Positions 8,839 to 18,630 of a stretch of 45,751 nt of DNA are shown in pieces. Source of the stretch: DATCDE01 sp038252405. Lineage in GTDB: Bacteria > Actinomycetota > Actinomycetes > Prado026. The notes under the pieces were generated by a model that made no database searches, was not told the origin of the DNA, and saw only the letters and a program-made list of their open reading frames with translations. The stretch covers positions 1 through 45,751 of the forward strand of contig JBBSAJ010000018.1 in NCBI GenBank assembly GCA_038252405.1, given 5' to 3'. Numbering within the stretch: the first letter of the stretch is position 1; each line of letters begins with the position of its first letter. Position numbers and translations under genes: made by a program.

Positions 8839-10545
8839 TCAGCCGCGCAGCTCCGGGAAGTCCTCCTCGCGGTACTCCTGGGGCTCGCGGGACCCGGTGG
8901 ACCGCTGCGTCTCCTGGGCCCGCAGGTCCACCCGGCGGATCTTCCCGGACACCGTCTTGGGCAGCTCGGCGAACTCCAGCCGGCGCACCCGCTTGTACGG
9001 TGCCAGCGTCGCGCGGGCGTGTCGCAGGATCGCCAGCGCGGTCTCCCGGTCCGGCTCCCAGCCGGCCGCGAGGACGACGTACGCCTTGGGCACCGCTGTC
9101 CGCACCGGGTCGGGGGCCGGGACGACCGCGGCCTCGGCCACCGCGGGGTGCTCGACGAGCGCGCTCTCCAGCTCGAACGGCGAGATCCGGTAGTCGCTGG
9201 CCTTGAACACGTCGTCGCTGCGACCCACGTAGGTGATGTAGCCGTCGTCGTCCCGGCCGGCCACGTCGCCGGTGTGGTAGTACCCGCCGCGCATCGCCTC
9301 GTCGGTGCGGGCCGGGTCGTCGCGGTAGCCGACCATGAGGCCGACCGGGCGCTCAGGGGAGAGCGCCAGGCAGATCTCGCCCTCGGCGCCCGGCTCACCC
9401 GTGACCACGTCGATCAGCTCGACCCGGTAGCCGGGCAGCGGCCGCCCCATCGAGCCGGGCTTGAGCGGCTGTCCCGGCGGGTTGCCCACCTGCGCCGTGG
9501 TCTCGGTCTGGCCGAAGCCGTCCCGCACGGTCAGCCCCCAGGCCGCGCGCACCTGCTCGATGACCTCGGGGTTGAGCGGCTCGCCGGCCGCCACCACCTC
9601 CCGCAGCGCGGTCTGCCACGTGGCGAGGTCCTCCTGCACGAGCATCCGCCACACGGTGGGCGGGGCGCAGAACGTCGTGACCCCGCAGCGCTGGACGACG
9701 TCGAGCAGGGCCGGCGCGGCGAACCGCTGGTAGTTGAACACCAGCACGGTGGCCCCGGCGTTCCACGGCGCGAACAGGTTGCTCCAGGCGTGCTTGGCCC
9801 AGCCGGGGGAGGACACGTTGAGGTGGACGTCGCCCGGCTGGACGCCGATCCAGTACAGGGTCGACAGATGGCCCACCGGGTAGCTCAGGTGCGTGTGCTC
9901 GACCAGCTTGGGCAGCGCCGTGGTCCCGGACGTGAAGTACAGCAGCAGCGTCTCGTCGGAGCGGGTCGCGACCTCGGGGGTGAAGCTGCCGAGGAACTGC
10001 GCCGAGTCGCCGTAGCGCAGCCAGCCCGCGACCGGCGGGCCGACCGCGATGCGGGTCCAGTCCCCGGCCACCTCGGCGAACCGCGGGGTGTTCTCGCTGC
10101 TGGCGACCACGTGCCGCACGTGTCCGCGGTGCACCCGGTCGGCCAGGTCGGCCGGGCCGAGCAGGGTGGTCGCGGGAATGACCACCGCGCCCAGCTTGAT
10201 GGCCGCGAGCATGACCTCCCACAGCTCCAGCTGGTTGTCGAGCACGAGCAGGATCCGGTCACCACGGTCCACGCCCTCGGACTGCAGCCAGCCGGCCACC
10301 TGGGCGGACCGGGCCGACATCTCGGCGAACGTGGTGCGGCTCTCGCTGCCGTCCTCCTCGACGATCCACAGCGCGACGGTGTCCGGCTGCTCCCCCGCCA
10401 GCGCGTCGAACCAGTCCAGCGCCCAGTTGAAGTGCTCGGGCCGCGGCGGGCGGTACCGGCGCAGCGCCTCGGCGTAGTCGGTGCGCAGCTCCAGCAGCAG
10501 GTCGCGGGCGGCACGGAAGGTCTCGGTGGCTTCGCTGGTCGACAT
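8839..10545 (-). CDS. AMP-forming acyl-CoA synthetase (ANL superfamily)
   Basis: This 568-residue adenylate-forming enzyme activates a carboxylic acid with ATP and transfers it to CoA. The phosphate-binding loop is Y-F-T-S-G-T-T-A-L-P-K. The A5-type motif is D-G-F-G-Q-T-E-T-T, and the hinge region is G-R-S-D-D-V-F-K-A-S-D-Y-R-I-S. The catalytic lysine near the C-terminus is K535 in L-P-K-T-V-S-G-K. The conserved W-A-K-H-A-W segment and overall length place it nearer acetyl/medium-chain acyl-CoA synthetases than long-chain FadD enzymes, but the substrate is not certain. A hydrophilic 16-residue tail follows the last motif. The ATG at 10545 has GGTGGGG upstream. It is downstream of psuG-psuK, separated by 31 bases that hold a 20-bp palindrome, and might be partly co-transcribed. 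Confidence 0.85.
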   Translation of the reverse strand: MSTSEATETFRAARDLLLELRTDYAEALRRYRPPRPEHFNWALDWFDALAGEQPDTVALWIVEEDGSESRTTFAEMSARSAQVAGWLQSEGVDRGDRILLVLDNQLELWEVMLAAIKLGAVVIPATTLLGPADLADRVHRGHVRHVVASSENTPRFAEVAGDWTRIAVGPPVAGWLRYGDSAQFLGSFTPEVATRSDETLLLYFTSGTTALPKLVEHTHLSYPVGHLSTLYWIGVQPGDVHLNVSSPGWAKHAWSNLFAPWNAGATVLVFNYQRFAAPALLDVVQRCGVTTFCAPPTVWRMLVQEDLATWQTALREVVAAGEPLNPEVIEQVRAAWGLTVRDGFGQTETTAQVGNPPGQPLKPGSMGRPLPGYRVELIDVVTGEPGAEGEICLALSPERPVGLMVGYRDDPARTDEAMRGGYYHTGDVAGRDDDGYITYVGRSDDVFKASDYRISPFELESALVEHPAVAEAAVVPAPDPVRTAVPKAYVVLAAGWEPDRETALAILRHARATLAPYKRVRRLEFAELPKTVSGKIRRVDLRAQETQRSTGSREPQEYREEDFPELRG

Positions 10546-10566
10546 GTCCCCACCCTTCGCCGGTCC

Positions 10567-10586
10567 GACCCCATGATCAAGGGGTC
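10567..10586. repeat. 20-bp near-perfect palindrome at the psuK stop
   Basis: GACCCC (10567-10572) and GGGGTC (10581-10586) flank ATGATCAA, so the whole 20 bp is palindromic apart from one A/A position. It spans the psuK stop codon and lies 22 bases before the acyl-CoA synthetase start. It may be a terminator stem or an operator. Confidence 0.6.
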
Positions 10587-11515
10587 TGCGCCAGAAGTGC
10601 CGTCGGCGTCGGTGGACGGGCCCCGGCCAGGGCCACCACGCGCGCTGCGATCGCGCACCCCGCGGTCAGCGCGTCGGCCGGCGTGGCGCCGGCCAGGTCG
10701 GCGGGCAGGAAGCCGGCCGCGAAGGCGTCGCCGGCGCCGGTGGTGTCGACGACGTCCACCGGGACGGCGGGCACCACGACCGGCGCTCCCGCGTCGCGGC
10801 CGCACCAGGCCGCGCCGTCGCCGCCGAGCTTCACCACGACTTCGGGGAACCACCGGGTGAGCGCGCGCCCGGCGGCCAGCGGGTCGTCCAGCCCGGCCAG
10901 CAGGCAGGCCTCGTCCTCGTTGGCCAGCAGCAGGTCGACGCCGTCCAGCCAGCCCAGCATCCGCTCCACCCCGACGGCGCGCAGCGGGTTCACCGACGCC
11001 GGGTCGACCGAGAGGGTCATCCCGGCCGCCCTGGCCAGGTCGAGCGCTGCCAGGGCGGCAGCGCGGGACCCCTCGGTGAGCAGTGCGTACCCGGACAGGT
11101 GCAGGTGGTGGCCCGCCACGAACAGCTGCGCGGGCAGGTGCTCCGGCGCCAGGCCCGCGTTCGCCCCGGTGTCGGGGAACATCGATCGCTCGCCGTCCGG
11201 GGTGACCACGACCACGCAGGCGCCGGTGGCCCGCTCCGGGTCCAGGCCGACGTGGACGTCGACCCCGATGTCACGCAGCTCGGCCACGGCTGCGCGGCCG
11301 AGCAGGTCGTCGCCGGCCCGGCCGACGTAGGCGCCGGGAACGCCGGTGGCGGCCAGCCAGGCCGCGGTGTTGGCCGCCGAACCGCCGCCGCCGAACCGGA
11401 CCCTGGCCCGGGTGTCGCTCCCGCGCGACATCGGGCCGCTGGCCAGCGCGACGACGTCGGTCATCAGGTCGCCGAGGACGATGATCCGAGGCCGCTGGCC
11501 GGTCACCACGCTCAC
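10577..11515 (-). CDS. psuK: PfkB-family carbohydrate kinase, probable pseudouridine kinase
   Basis: This 312-residue ribokinase-like enzyme has the N-terminal substrate motif R-F-G-G-G-G-S-A-A-N-T-A and the C-terminal PfkB signature D-T-T-G-A-G-D-A-F-A-A-G-F with catalytic base D263. Other PfkB enzymes act on ribose, fructose or adenosine. The pseudouridine kinase call rests on its coupling to psuG: the GTG start at 11515 overlaps the psuG stop in a GTGA tetranucleotide. Together the two would convert pseudouridine to pseudouridine 5'-phosphate and then to uracil and ribose 5-phosphate. A nucleoside or ribose kinase with different specificity is possible. Confidence 0.8.
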   Translation of the reverse strand: MSVVTGQRPRIIVLGDLMTDVVALASGPMSRGSDTRARVRFGGGGSAANTAAWLAATGVPGAYVGRAGDDLLGRAAVAELRDIGVDVHVGLDPERATGACVVVVTPDGERSMFPDTGANAGLAPEHLPAQLFVAGHHLHLSGYALLTEGSRAAALAALDLARAAGMTLSVDPASVNPLRAVGVERMLGWLDGVDLLLANEDEACLLAGLDDPLAAGRALTRWFPEVVVKLGGDGAAWCGRDAGAPVVVPAVPVDVVDTTGAGDAFAAGFLPADLAGATPADALTAGCAIAARVVALAGARPPTPTALLAQTP

Positions 11516-12444
11516 GTCTGCAGCGGGGCCGGCGCGGCGGCCACTGCCACCTGCGCGGCCAGCGCCGCGTTGCGCAGCACGATGGTGACGTTCGCGGTCA
11601 GGCTGGCTCCCCGGGTCTGCCGGTGGAACCAGTCGAGCAGGAACGGCGTGACGTCCTTGCCGCGCACCCCGGCCGCCTCCGCGGCCGCCAGGCCGTCGGC
11701 GAGCACGGCGTCGTGGGTGACGACGTCGAGCGCCTCCTCGGGCGGCAGCGGGTTGGCCACGATGAGTGCCGAGCCGATCCGCAGGTCGCGCCGGGCCCGC
11801 ATGACCGCGGCCACCTCCTCGGGCGTGTCCACCCGGAAGTCCAGCCCCTGGCCCGAGTCGCCCAGGTAGAAGCCGGGGAAGCGGTCGGTGCCGAAGCCGA
11901 GCAGCCCGATGTTCAGCGTCTCCATCCGCTCGAGGGTCGCCGGCACGTCGAGGATCGACTTGACCCCCGCGCAGACGACCGTGATCGGGGTGCTGCCGAG
12001 CGTGGTGAGGTCGGCCGACTCGTCCCAGGAGACCCGCGCGTCCCGGTGCACGCCGCCGAGGCCGCCCGTGGCGAACACCGAGATCCCGACCAGGTGGGCC
12101 AGGTGGCTCGTCGACGCGACCGTGGTGGCCCCGTCGCCCCCGCGGGCCACCAGGGCACCCAGGTCCCGCACGGATACCTTGACGACGTCGTCGGAGGTGG
12201 CCAGCCGCTCGAGCTGCCCGTCGTCCAGGCCGACGCAGGCCTGCCCGCCCAGGATGGCGATCGTCGCGGGCACGGCCCCCTCGTCGCGGACCACCTGCTC
12301 GATCCGGCGGGCGATGCCCAGGTTGTCGGGGCGGGGCAGCCCGTGGCTGATCAGCGTCGACTCGAGCGCCACGACGGGGGCCCGGGCGGCCAGCGCGGCC
12401 GCGACCTCGGGGTGGACCCGCAGGGGGGCCGGTGCGGTGGTCAT
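11512..12444 (-). CDS. psuG: pseudouridine-5'-phosphate glycosidase
   Basis: This 310-residue enzyme reversibly splits the C-C glycosidic bond of pseudouridine 5'-phosphate to give uracil and ribose 5-phosphate. It is recognised from A-L-E-S-T-L-I-S-H-G-L-P, V-K-V-S-V-R-D-L, H-R-D-A, and V-C-A-G-V-K-S-I-L-D. E28, K89 and K162 line up with the E. coli PsuG catalytic residues Glu31, Lys93 and Lys166. The frame is open to 12531, but the ATG at 12444 matches the family N-terminus and has TAGGCT 7 nt upstream, so the mRNA is probably leaderless. First gene of a psuG-psuK operon, probably for salvage of pseudouridine from RNA turnover. Confidence 0.92.
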   Translation of the reverse strand: MTTAPAPLRVHPEVAAALAARAPVVALESTLISHGLPRPDNLGIARRIEQVVRDEGAVPATIAILGGQACVGLDDGQLERLATSDDVVKVSVRDLGALVARGGDGATTVASTSHLAHLVGISVFATGGLGGVHRDARVSWDESADLTTLGSTPITVVCAGVKSILDVPATLERMETLNIGLLGFGTDRFPGFYLGDSGQGLDFRVDTPEEVAAVMRARRDLRIGSALIVANPLPPEEALDVVTHDAVLADGLAAAEAAGVRGKDVTPFLLDWFHRQTRGASLTANVTIVLRNAALAAQVAVAAAPAPLQT

Positions 12445-12451
12445 GGGTTCG

Positions 12452-12457
12452 AGCCTA
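12452..12457 (-). promoter_or_regulatory. -10 element of psuG (leaderless)
   Basis: On the minus strand TAGGCT lies 7 nt before the psuG ATG. It shares a 122-bp divergent gap with the decarboxylase promoter. A GCGGA/TCCGC inverted repeat at 12480-12494 lies between the two. Confidence 0.6.
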
Positions 12458-12523
12458 GCCACCCCCCTGATCGCCGTTTGCGGACCGAATCCGCCCCGGG
12501 ACAGCGCCTTCCTCCCGAGGACC

Positions 12524-12560
12524 GTGATCATGGAGAGCGGAGGCGGGCAGCCGCTACCGT
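12524..12560 (+). promoter_or_regulatory. promoter of the PLP decarboxylase gene with a GTGATCA box
   Basis: TACCGT at 12555-12560 lies 6 nt before the ATG. The sequence GTGATCATGGAGAG begins 31 bp upstream of it, and its GGAGA part sits where a -35 box would be. Nearly the same sequence recurs before the next gene at the same distance. Confidence 0.5.
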
Positions 12561-12566
12561 CGAGCG

Positions 12567-13944
<1,378 letters not shown>

Positions 13945-13949
<5 letters not shown>

Positions 13950-13974
13950 TCACGAGTGATCACGAGTGATCACG
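13945..13974 (+). repeat. three perfect 10-bp tandem repeats (AGTGATCACG)
   Basis: Three identical units occupy 13945-13954, 13955-13964 and 13965-13974. Each contains the palindrome GTGATCAC. Because the period is 10, the three TGA triplets fall in three different frames. The first is the stop codon of the decarboxylase. The array leads directly into the promoter of the acetyltransferase/acyl-CoA synthetase gene. Confidence 0.9.
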
Positions 13975-13997
13975 GAGAGTCGGCGGGCCGCGCAGAC

Positions 13998-14003
13998 TAG
14001 CCT
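13998..14003 (+). promoter_or_regulatory. -10 element of the GNAT/acyl-CoA synthetase gene
   Basis: TAGCCT lies 7 nt before the GTG at 14011. This decides between that start and the GTG at 13966, which would lie inside the tandem repeat and upstream of the -10 box. Confidence 0.65.
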
Positions 14004-14010
14004 GCACCTC

Positions 14011-16668
14011 GTGGACCTGCCGTACCCGGCGCACTGGGAGGCCGACGTCGTCCTGCGCGACGGCGGGACCGCTCACCTGCGCCCGATCCGCGCCGCCGAC
14101 GCGGACCTGCTGCGTGAGTTCCACGGCCGGCTGTCCCCGGAGACGATCTACTTCCGGTTCTTCGCCCCCTACCCGGTCCTGAGCGACCGGGACGTCACAC
14201 GGTTCACGGTCGTCGACTACGACCAGCGGGCCGCGATCGTGGCGACCGTCGGCGGGTCCATCGTGGGCGTCGTCCGCTACGACCAGGTCAAGCCGGCTGA
14301 GGCCGAGGTGGCCTTCGTGATCCGGGACGACTACCAGGGCCGCGGGCTCGGCTCGGTGCTGCTCGAGCACATTGCAGCGGCCGCCCGCGAGCGAGGGGTG
14401 CGGCGGTTCGTCGCCGAGGTGCTGCCCGCGAACAACCGGATGCTCGAGGTGTTCCGGCAGGCCGGCTACGGCCCGCACACCTCGATGGAGGACGGCTACC
14501 TCCTGATGGAGTTCACCATCGAGCCGACCGAGCTGTCCCGGGCGGTCATGGAGGCGCGGGAGCACCGGGCCGAGGCGCACTCGATCGAGCGGCTGCTCGC
14601 GCCGCGGTCGGTCGCCGTGGTGGGGGCCAGCGAGCGGCCGGACTCGGTGGGGGAGACCCTCGTCCGCAACCTGTTGGACAGTGGCTTCCAGGGCGAGGTC
14701 TACGCGGTCAACCCGTCGGCTGACGGTGCCATCCGCGGGCTGCCCACCTACGCCCGGGTCAGCGACATCCCTGGGGACGTCGACCTCGCGCTCGTCGCCG
14801 TCCCGCCCGCCGCCGTCCTCGACGTCGCCGACGACTGCGCGGCGAAGGGCGTGCTCGGCCTGGTCGTCGTCTCGTCGGGGTTCGCCGAGGTCGGGGGTGA
14901 CGGCCGGCAGCGGCAACGGACCCTGGTGACGCGGGCCCGGGCCAACGGGATGCGGGTGATCGGGCCGAACTGCCTCGGGGTGCTCAACACCGACCCGGCC
15001 GTGTCGCTCAACGCGTCGCTGTCGCCGGTGATGCCCGGCCGGGGTCGGATCGGCTTCTTCAGCCAGTCCGGCGCGCTCGGCGTGGCGCTGCTCGAGACGA
15101 TCGTGTCCCGGGGCCTGGGGCTGTCCACCTTCGTCTCGGCCGGCAACCGGGCGGACGTCAGCGGCAACGACCTGATCCAGTACTGGGAGGACGACCCGGC
15201 GACCGACGTGCTGCTGCTGTACCTGGAGTCCATCGGCAACCCGCGCAAGTTCAGCCGGATCGCCCGCCGGACCTCCCGGTCCAAGCCGATCGTCGCGGTG
15301 AAGTCCGGCCGGTCCTCCCAGGGCATCCCGCTCGGGCACACCGTCCGGGCCACCCGGCTGCCCCCGGCCGCGGTCGACGAGATGTTCCGCCAGTCCGGGG
15401 TCATCCAGGTGGAGACGCTCAGCGAGCTGTTCGACGTCGCGATGCAGCTCAGCTTCCAGCCGCTGCCGCAGGGCCGCCGGGTGAGCATCATCGGCAACTC
15501 CGACGCGCTCGCCGTGCTTGCGGCGGATGCGGCGGCCGCGCGCGGACTGCAGCTGGTGGGGGAGCCGCACACGTTCGGCCCGGGCGCCAGCCCCGCCGAG
15601 TTCGGCAAGGTGCTCGCCGCCGTCGTCGACGACCCCGCCGTGGACTCGGTCGTTGTGCTGTTCGTGCCCCCGCTGAACGCCTCCGGCCAGAACGTGGCCC
15701 GCGAGCTCGGGCAGGTGGCCGGCCGGGCGACCAAGCCGATCGTGGCCACCGTGCTGGCCGTCGAGGGAGCCTCGGAGCTGCTGCGCCGGGTCAGCCCGGA
15801 CGGCGTCCCGGCCGTGGGCTCGGTGCCCGCGTACGCCTCGGTGGAGGATGCCGTGCGGGCGCTGGCCGCCGTGACGTCGTACGCCCAGTGGCGCCGGACC
15901 CCTCGCGGGGACGTGCCCGAGCTGGCCGACATCGACCCGGAGGCGGCGCGCGACCTCGTCGAGGCGGAGCTCATGCGCTCGGTCGAGGGCTGCGAGCTGT
16001 CCGGGGCCGCGCTGACCGAGCTGCTGCGGCTGTACGGGGTGAACCTGTGGCCGACCGAGCCGGCGGCCACCGCCGACGCGGCGGCCGACGCGGCCGGCCG
16101 GCTGGGGTACCCGGTCGTGCTCAAGGCCAGCGTCCCGCACCTGATGCACCGCACCGACCTGGGCGGTGTCCGGCTCGAGCTCGGCTCGGAGTCCGCCGTC
16201 CGGCGGGCCTACGAGCAGTTCCTGGACACCTTCGGTCCGCAGATCGCCGACGAGCTGGTGGTCCAGCGGATGGCCGGCCGGGGGGTGGCCTGCGTGGTGG
16301 AGACCTCGGAGGACGCGCTGTTCGGCCCGGTCGTCTCGTTCGGCATCGGCGGGGTGGTCACCGAGCTGGTCGAGGACCGCGGCTACCGGATCCCGCCGCT
16401 CAGCGACCTGGACGCCGCCGCCCTGGTGCGCTCACCCAAGGCGGCGCCGCTGCTGTTCGGCTACCGCGGCGCGGAGACCATGGACGTCGCCGCGCTGGAG
16501 GACCTGCTGCTGCGGGTGAGCCGGCTCGCGGACGACCTGCCCGAGCTGGCCCGGCTCGAGCTCAACCCGGTGCTCGCCACGCCGTCCGGAGTGGCGGTGC
16601 TCAGCGGCTCGGCCCGGTTGGCGCCGCCGGTGGCCCGCAGGGACCCGGGGGTGCGCCGGCTCGGCTGA
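14011..16668 (+). CDS. GNAT acetyltransferase fused to an NDP-forming acyl-CoA synthetase-like protein
   Basis: This 885-residue protein belongs to the bacterial protein-acetyltransferase group (Pat/PatZ-like architecture, GNAT first). Residues about 20-165 are a GNAT domain with the acetyl-CoA loop Q-G-R-G-L-G at 109-114. From 199 comes a CoA-binding Rossmann domain (S-V-A-V-V-G-A-S), then two succinyl-CoA-ligase-like domains, then an ATP-grasp domain from about 660 to the end. Such proteins acetylate lysines, often silencing acyl-CoA synthetases; one such synthetase is encoded 4 kb away. In the active NDP-forming enzymes a histidine is phosphorylated. Here the region reads G-H443-T-V-R-A, so the His is present but the surrounding S-H-T-G motif is not. 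Whether the synthetase half is active is open. The start at 14011 is set by the -10 box. Confidence 0.87.
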   Translation: MDLPYPAHWEADVVLRDGGTAHLRPIRAADADLLREFHGRLSPETIYFRFFAPYPVLSDRDVTRFTVVDYDQRAAIVATVGGSIVGVVRYDQVKPAEAEVAFVIRDDYQGRGLGSVLLEHIAAAARERGVRRFVAEVLPANNRMLEVFRQAGYGPHTSMEDGYLLMEFTIEPTELSRAVMEAREHRAEAHSIERLLAPRSVAVVGASERPDSVGETLVRNLLDSGFQGEVYAVNPSADGAIRGLPTYARVSDIPGDVDLALVAVPPAAVLDVADDCAAKGVLGLVVVSSGFAEVGGDGRQRQRTLVTRARANGMRVIGPNCLGVLNTDPAVSLNASLSPVMPGRGRIGFFSQSGALGVALLETIVSRGLGLSTFVSAGNRADVSGNDLIQYWEDDPATDVLLLYLESIGNPRKFSRIARRTSRSKPIVAVKSGRSSQGIPLGHTVRATRLPPAAVDEMFRQSGVIQVETLSELFDVAMQLSFQPLPQGRRVSIIGNSDALAVLAADAAAARGLQLVGEPHTFGPGASPAEFGKVLAAVVDDPAVDSVVVLFVPPLNASGQNVARELGQVAGRATKPIVATVLAVEGASELLRRVSPDGVPAVGSVPAYASVEDAVRALAAVTSYAQWRRTPRGDVPELADIDPEAARDLVEAELMRSVEGCELSGAALTELLRLYGVNLWPTEPAATADAAADAAGRLGYPVVLKASVPHLMHRTDLGGVRLELGSESAVRRAYEQFLDTFGPQIADELVVQRMAGRGVACVVETSEDALFGPVVSFGIGGVVTELVEDRGYRIPPLSDLDAAALVRSPKAAPLLFGYRGAETMDVAALEDLLLRVSRLADDLPELARLELNPVLATPSGVAVLSGSARLAPPVARRDPGVRRLG

Positions 16669-16719
16669 CCCGGGCCGGCCATCGCCGAAATCGATTGGGC
16701 TGCTGTCGGTGGCATGCGG

Positions 16720-16725
16720 GAGACT
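16720..16725 (+). promoter_or_regulatory. -10-like element of the MFS gene
   Basis: GAGACT lies 8 nt before the GTG at 16734. The first base deviates from TANNNT, so this is a weaker call. Confidence 0.4.
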
Positions 16726-16733
16726 CATCCGTT

Positions 16734-18008
16734 GTGTCCACCGCACCTGTGCTCGCCGAGCCGCCGTCCGCTTCCGCGCCGCCCCGACTGCCGGCGGCCG
16801 CCCGCCGGCTGCTGACCGGGACGGCGTTGTCGGCGCTCGGCAACGGGCTGGTGCTGCCGTTCCTCGTCGTCTACCTGCACGACGTGCGCGGCATGTCGAC
16901 GGCGGTGGCCGGCCTGGTGGTCGCCTGGCAGGCGGTCATCGGGTTCGCGATCGCGCCGCTCTCCGGTGCGCTCATCGACCGGGTGGGGCCCCGCCTCGTG
17001 GTGGTGGTGTCGCCGCTCGTCATGGCCTGCGGAGCCGCCGGCTATGCGCTCGTCCAGGTGCCCTGGCAGGCGTTCGCGACCGCCACGGTGCTCGCCGTGG
17101 GCGGCGCGGCGATGTGGCCAGCCGTGTCCACCTTGATGGCCCGGATCGTCCCGGAGGAGCAGCGGCAGCGTGCGTTCGGGCTCCAGTTCATGCTGCTCAA
17201 CCTGGGCATCGGGCTGGGCGGCCTCATCTCGGGGCTCGCGGTGGACACCTCGCGACCCATCACCTTCGAGCGGCTCTACCTGGTCGACGGGCTCACCTTC
17301 CTGCTCTACGGGCTGATCGTCTCGACCCTGCGTGACGTGGGCGGTCCGCTGCCGGCGACGGAGGAGCACGAGAAGGGCGGCTACCGCGACGTGCTGCGCG
17401 ACCGCGCCATGCTGCGGCTGTCGGCGGTCGCGCTCGTCCTGCTCGCCTCCGGGTACGGCGCGCTCGAGCTGGGCTACCCGGCGTTCGTCACCCAGGTGCT
17501 GCACGTCGCCCCGCGGGTCGTCGCATTCGGGTTCGTCGCCAACACGCTGGCCATCGTGCTCGGGCAGATGTTCGCGATCCGGCTGATCCAGGGCCGGTCC
17601 CGCAGCCGGGTGCTGGCCACGGTCGGCGTGCTGTGGGCGGTCTCGTGGGGCGTGCTGGGGCTGGCCGTGCCGATCTCCACGCAGGCGGTCGTCATCACGC
17701 TGGTGCTGGCCGCGCCGGTGGTGTTCGCCCTCGGGGAGACGATCTTCCAGCCGGTGCTGCCGGCGCTGGTCAACGAGCTGGCCCCGGAGCATCTGCGCGG
17801 CCGCTACAACGCCATGTCGTCGCTCGTGTGGAACGTGGCCGGCGTGGTCGGTCCGGCCATCGCCGGACTGCTCCTGGGTGCGCACCTCGGGGGGCTGTGG
17901 ATCGGCGTGGTCGCAGGTGGCTGCCTGGTCGCCGGGGCCGCGGCGCTGCGGCTGCGGCGAACGCTGACGCCAGCGCAGGACGGCCTGCTGCCCGCCGAGG
18001 TGGGCTGA
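16734..18008 (+). CDS. MFS transporter
   Basis: This 424-residue major facilitator protein has about twelve hydrophobic segments. The first begins near residue 23, and the loop after the second helix carries motif A as G-A-L-I-D-R-V-G-P-R. A soluble loop around residues 200-220 separates the two halves. The sequence L-A-P-E-H-L-R-G-R-Y-N-A before a late helix is typical of the drug/proton antiporter branch, but the substrate cannot be assigned. The frame is open far upstream, into the preceding gene. The GTG at 16734 is chosen because it gives a short cytoplasmic N-terminus right before the first helix and lies 8 nt after a -10-like box. Confidence 0.82.
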   Translation: MSTAPVLAEPPSASAPPRLPAAARRLLTGTALSALGNGLVLPFLVVYLHDVRGMSTAVAGLVVAWQAVIGFAIAPLSGALIDRVGPRLVVVVSPLVMACGAAGYALVQVPWQAFATATVLAVGGAAMWPAVSTLMARIVPEEQRQRAFGLQFMLLNLGIGLGGLISGLAVDTSRPITFERLYLVDGLTFLLYGLIVSTLRDVGGPLPATEEHEKGGYRDVLRDRAMLRLSAVALVLLASGYGALELGYPAFVTQVLHVAPRVVAFGFVANTLAIVLGQMFAIRLIQGRSRSRVLATVGVLWAVSWGVLGLAVPISTQAVVITLVLAAPVVFALGETIFQPVLPALVNELAPEHLRGRYNAMSSLVWNVAGVVGPAIAGLLLGAHLGGLWIGVVAGGCLVAGAAALRLRRTLTPAQDGLLPAEVG

Positions 18009-18029
18009 CCGCACACCCCCCGCAGGTGC

Positions 18030-18035
18030 GAGACT
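18030..18035 (+). promoter_or_regulatory. -10-like element of the DUF5998 operon
   Basis: GAGACT lies 7 nt before the ATG at 18043, consistent with a leaderless mRNA starting the DUF5998-to-sulfurtransferase run. Confidence 0.4.
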
Positions 18036-18042
18036 GGGCGCC

Positions 18043-18630
18043 ATGGCAGACCGAGGCACCACCATGGCCGGCGACCTGCGCGCGGCGATCCAACGGGCGG
18101 GGTACTACCCCGAGCTGGTCGCGGAGAGCATCGACACGGCCCTGGCCGGCCAGTCGGTGGTCTCCTGGCTGGTCCATCACGAGGCGGCGTTCGACCGGGA
18201 CGAGCTGCGCCGGCACGTGACGGTGCTGGCGCTCAGCCCGACCAGGCTGGTGGTCAGCCACACCGACGACCACCCCGCGGACGCCGACAACCCGATCCCG
18301 TCGGCCACGACCTCCACCGAGACGGTGGCGGTCCGCCAGATCGGCTCGGTCGTCGTCAGCCGCACGGTCGCGGACCCGGTCCGGCACGTGACCGGGACGC
18401 TGCCGCGCGAGGTGGTGCTCACGGTGGGCTGGGGAGCGGTCTCCCGGCTCGACCTGGAGCCGGCCACCTGCGGCGACCCCGAGTGTGACGCCGACCACGG
18501 CTACACCGGAGCCTCGACCGCCGACGACCTGTCGGTGCGGATCAGTGCTGAGGGCGACGGGGAGGACGCCGTGGCCCAGGCACTGGAGTTCGCCCGCGCC
18601 CTGTCCGCGGCCACCACGGCGGTGCAGTGA
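18043..18630 (+). CDS. DUF5998 family protein
   Basis: This 195-residue soluble protein is of the actinobacterial DUF5998 family. It is recognised from A-G-Y-Y-P-E-L-V, the H-H-E-A-A-F-D-R-D-E-L-R-R-H segment, and a middle portion predicted to be beta-rich. A C-x4-C-x3-H cluster (C-G-D-P-E-C-D-A-D-H) near residue 150 could bind metal. No activity is known to me. It begins a + strand operon: its stop overlaps the phosphodiesterase start as GTGA. A second in-frame ATG lies 21 bases in, but the -10 box fits the first. Confidence 0.8.
   Translation: MADRGTTMAGDLRAAIQRAGYYPELVAESIDTALAGQSVVSWLVHHEAAFDRDELRRHVTVLALSPTRLVVSHTDDHPADADNPIPSATTSTETVAVRQIGSVVVSRTVADPVRHVTGTLPREVVLTVGWGAVSRLDLEPATCGDPECDADHGYTGASTADDLSVRISAEGDGEDAVAQALEFARALSAATTAVQ

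Noticed and set aside
8757..9398. N-terminal extension of parC
   Set aside because: The extension is an Arg/Pro/Ser-rich shadow of the acyl-CoA synthetase gene. The ATG at 8756 has a ribosome-binding site and the family N-terminus.
13966..14010. GTG at 13966 as start of the GNAT/acyl-CoA synthetase gene
   Set aside because: It lies in the tandem repeat and upstream of the TAGCCT box at 13998. The GTG at 14011 fits the leaderless pattern.
13960..16149. 729-codon open frame on the - strand opposite the GNAT/acyl-CoA synthetase gene
   Set aside because: Its product is rich in Gly, Arg, His and Asp and shows no domain, while the + strand encodes a clear multidomain enzyme.
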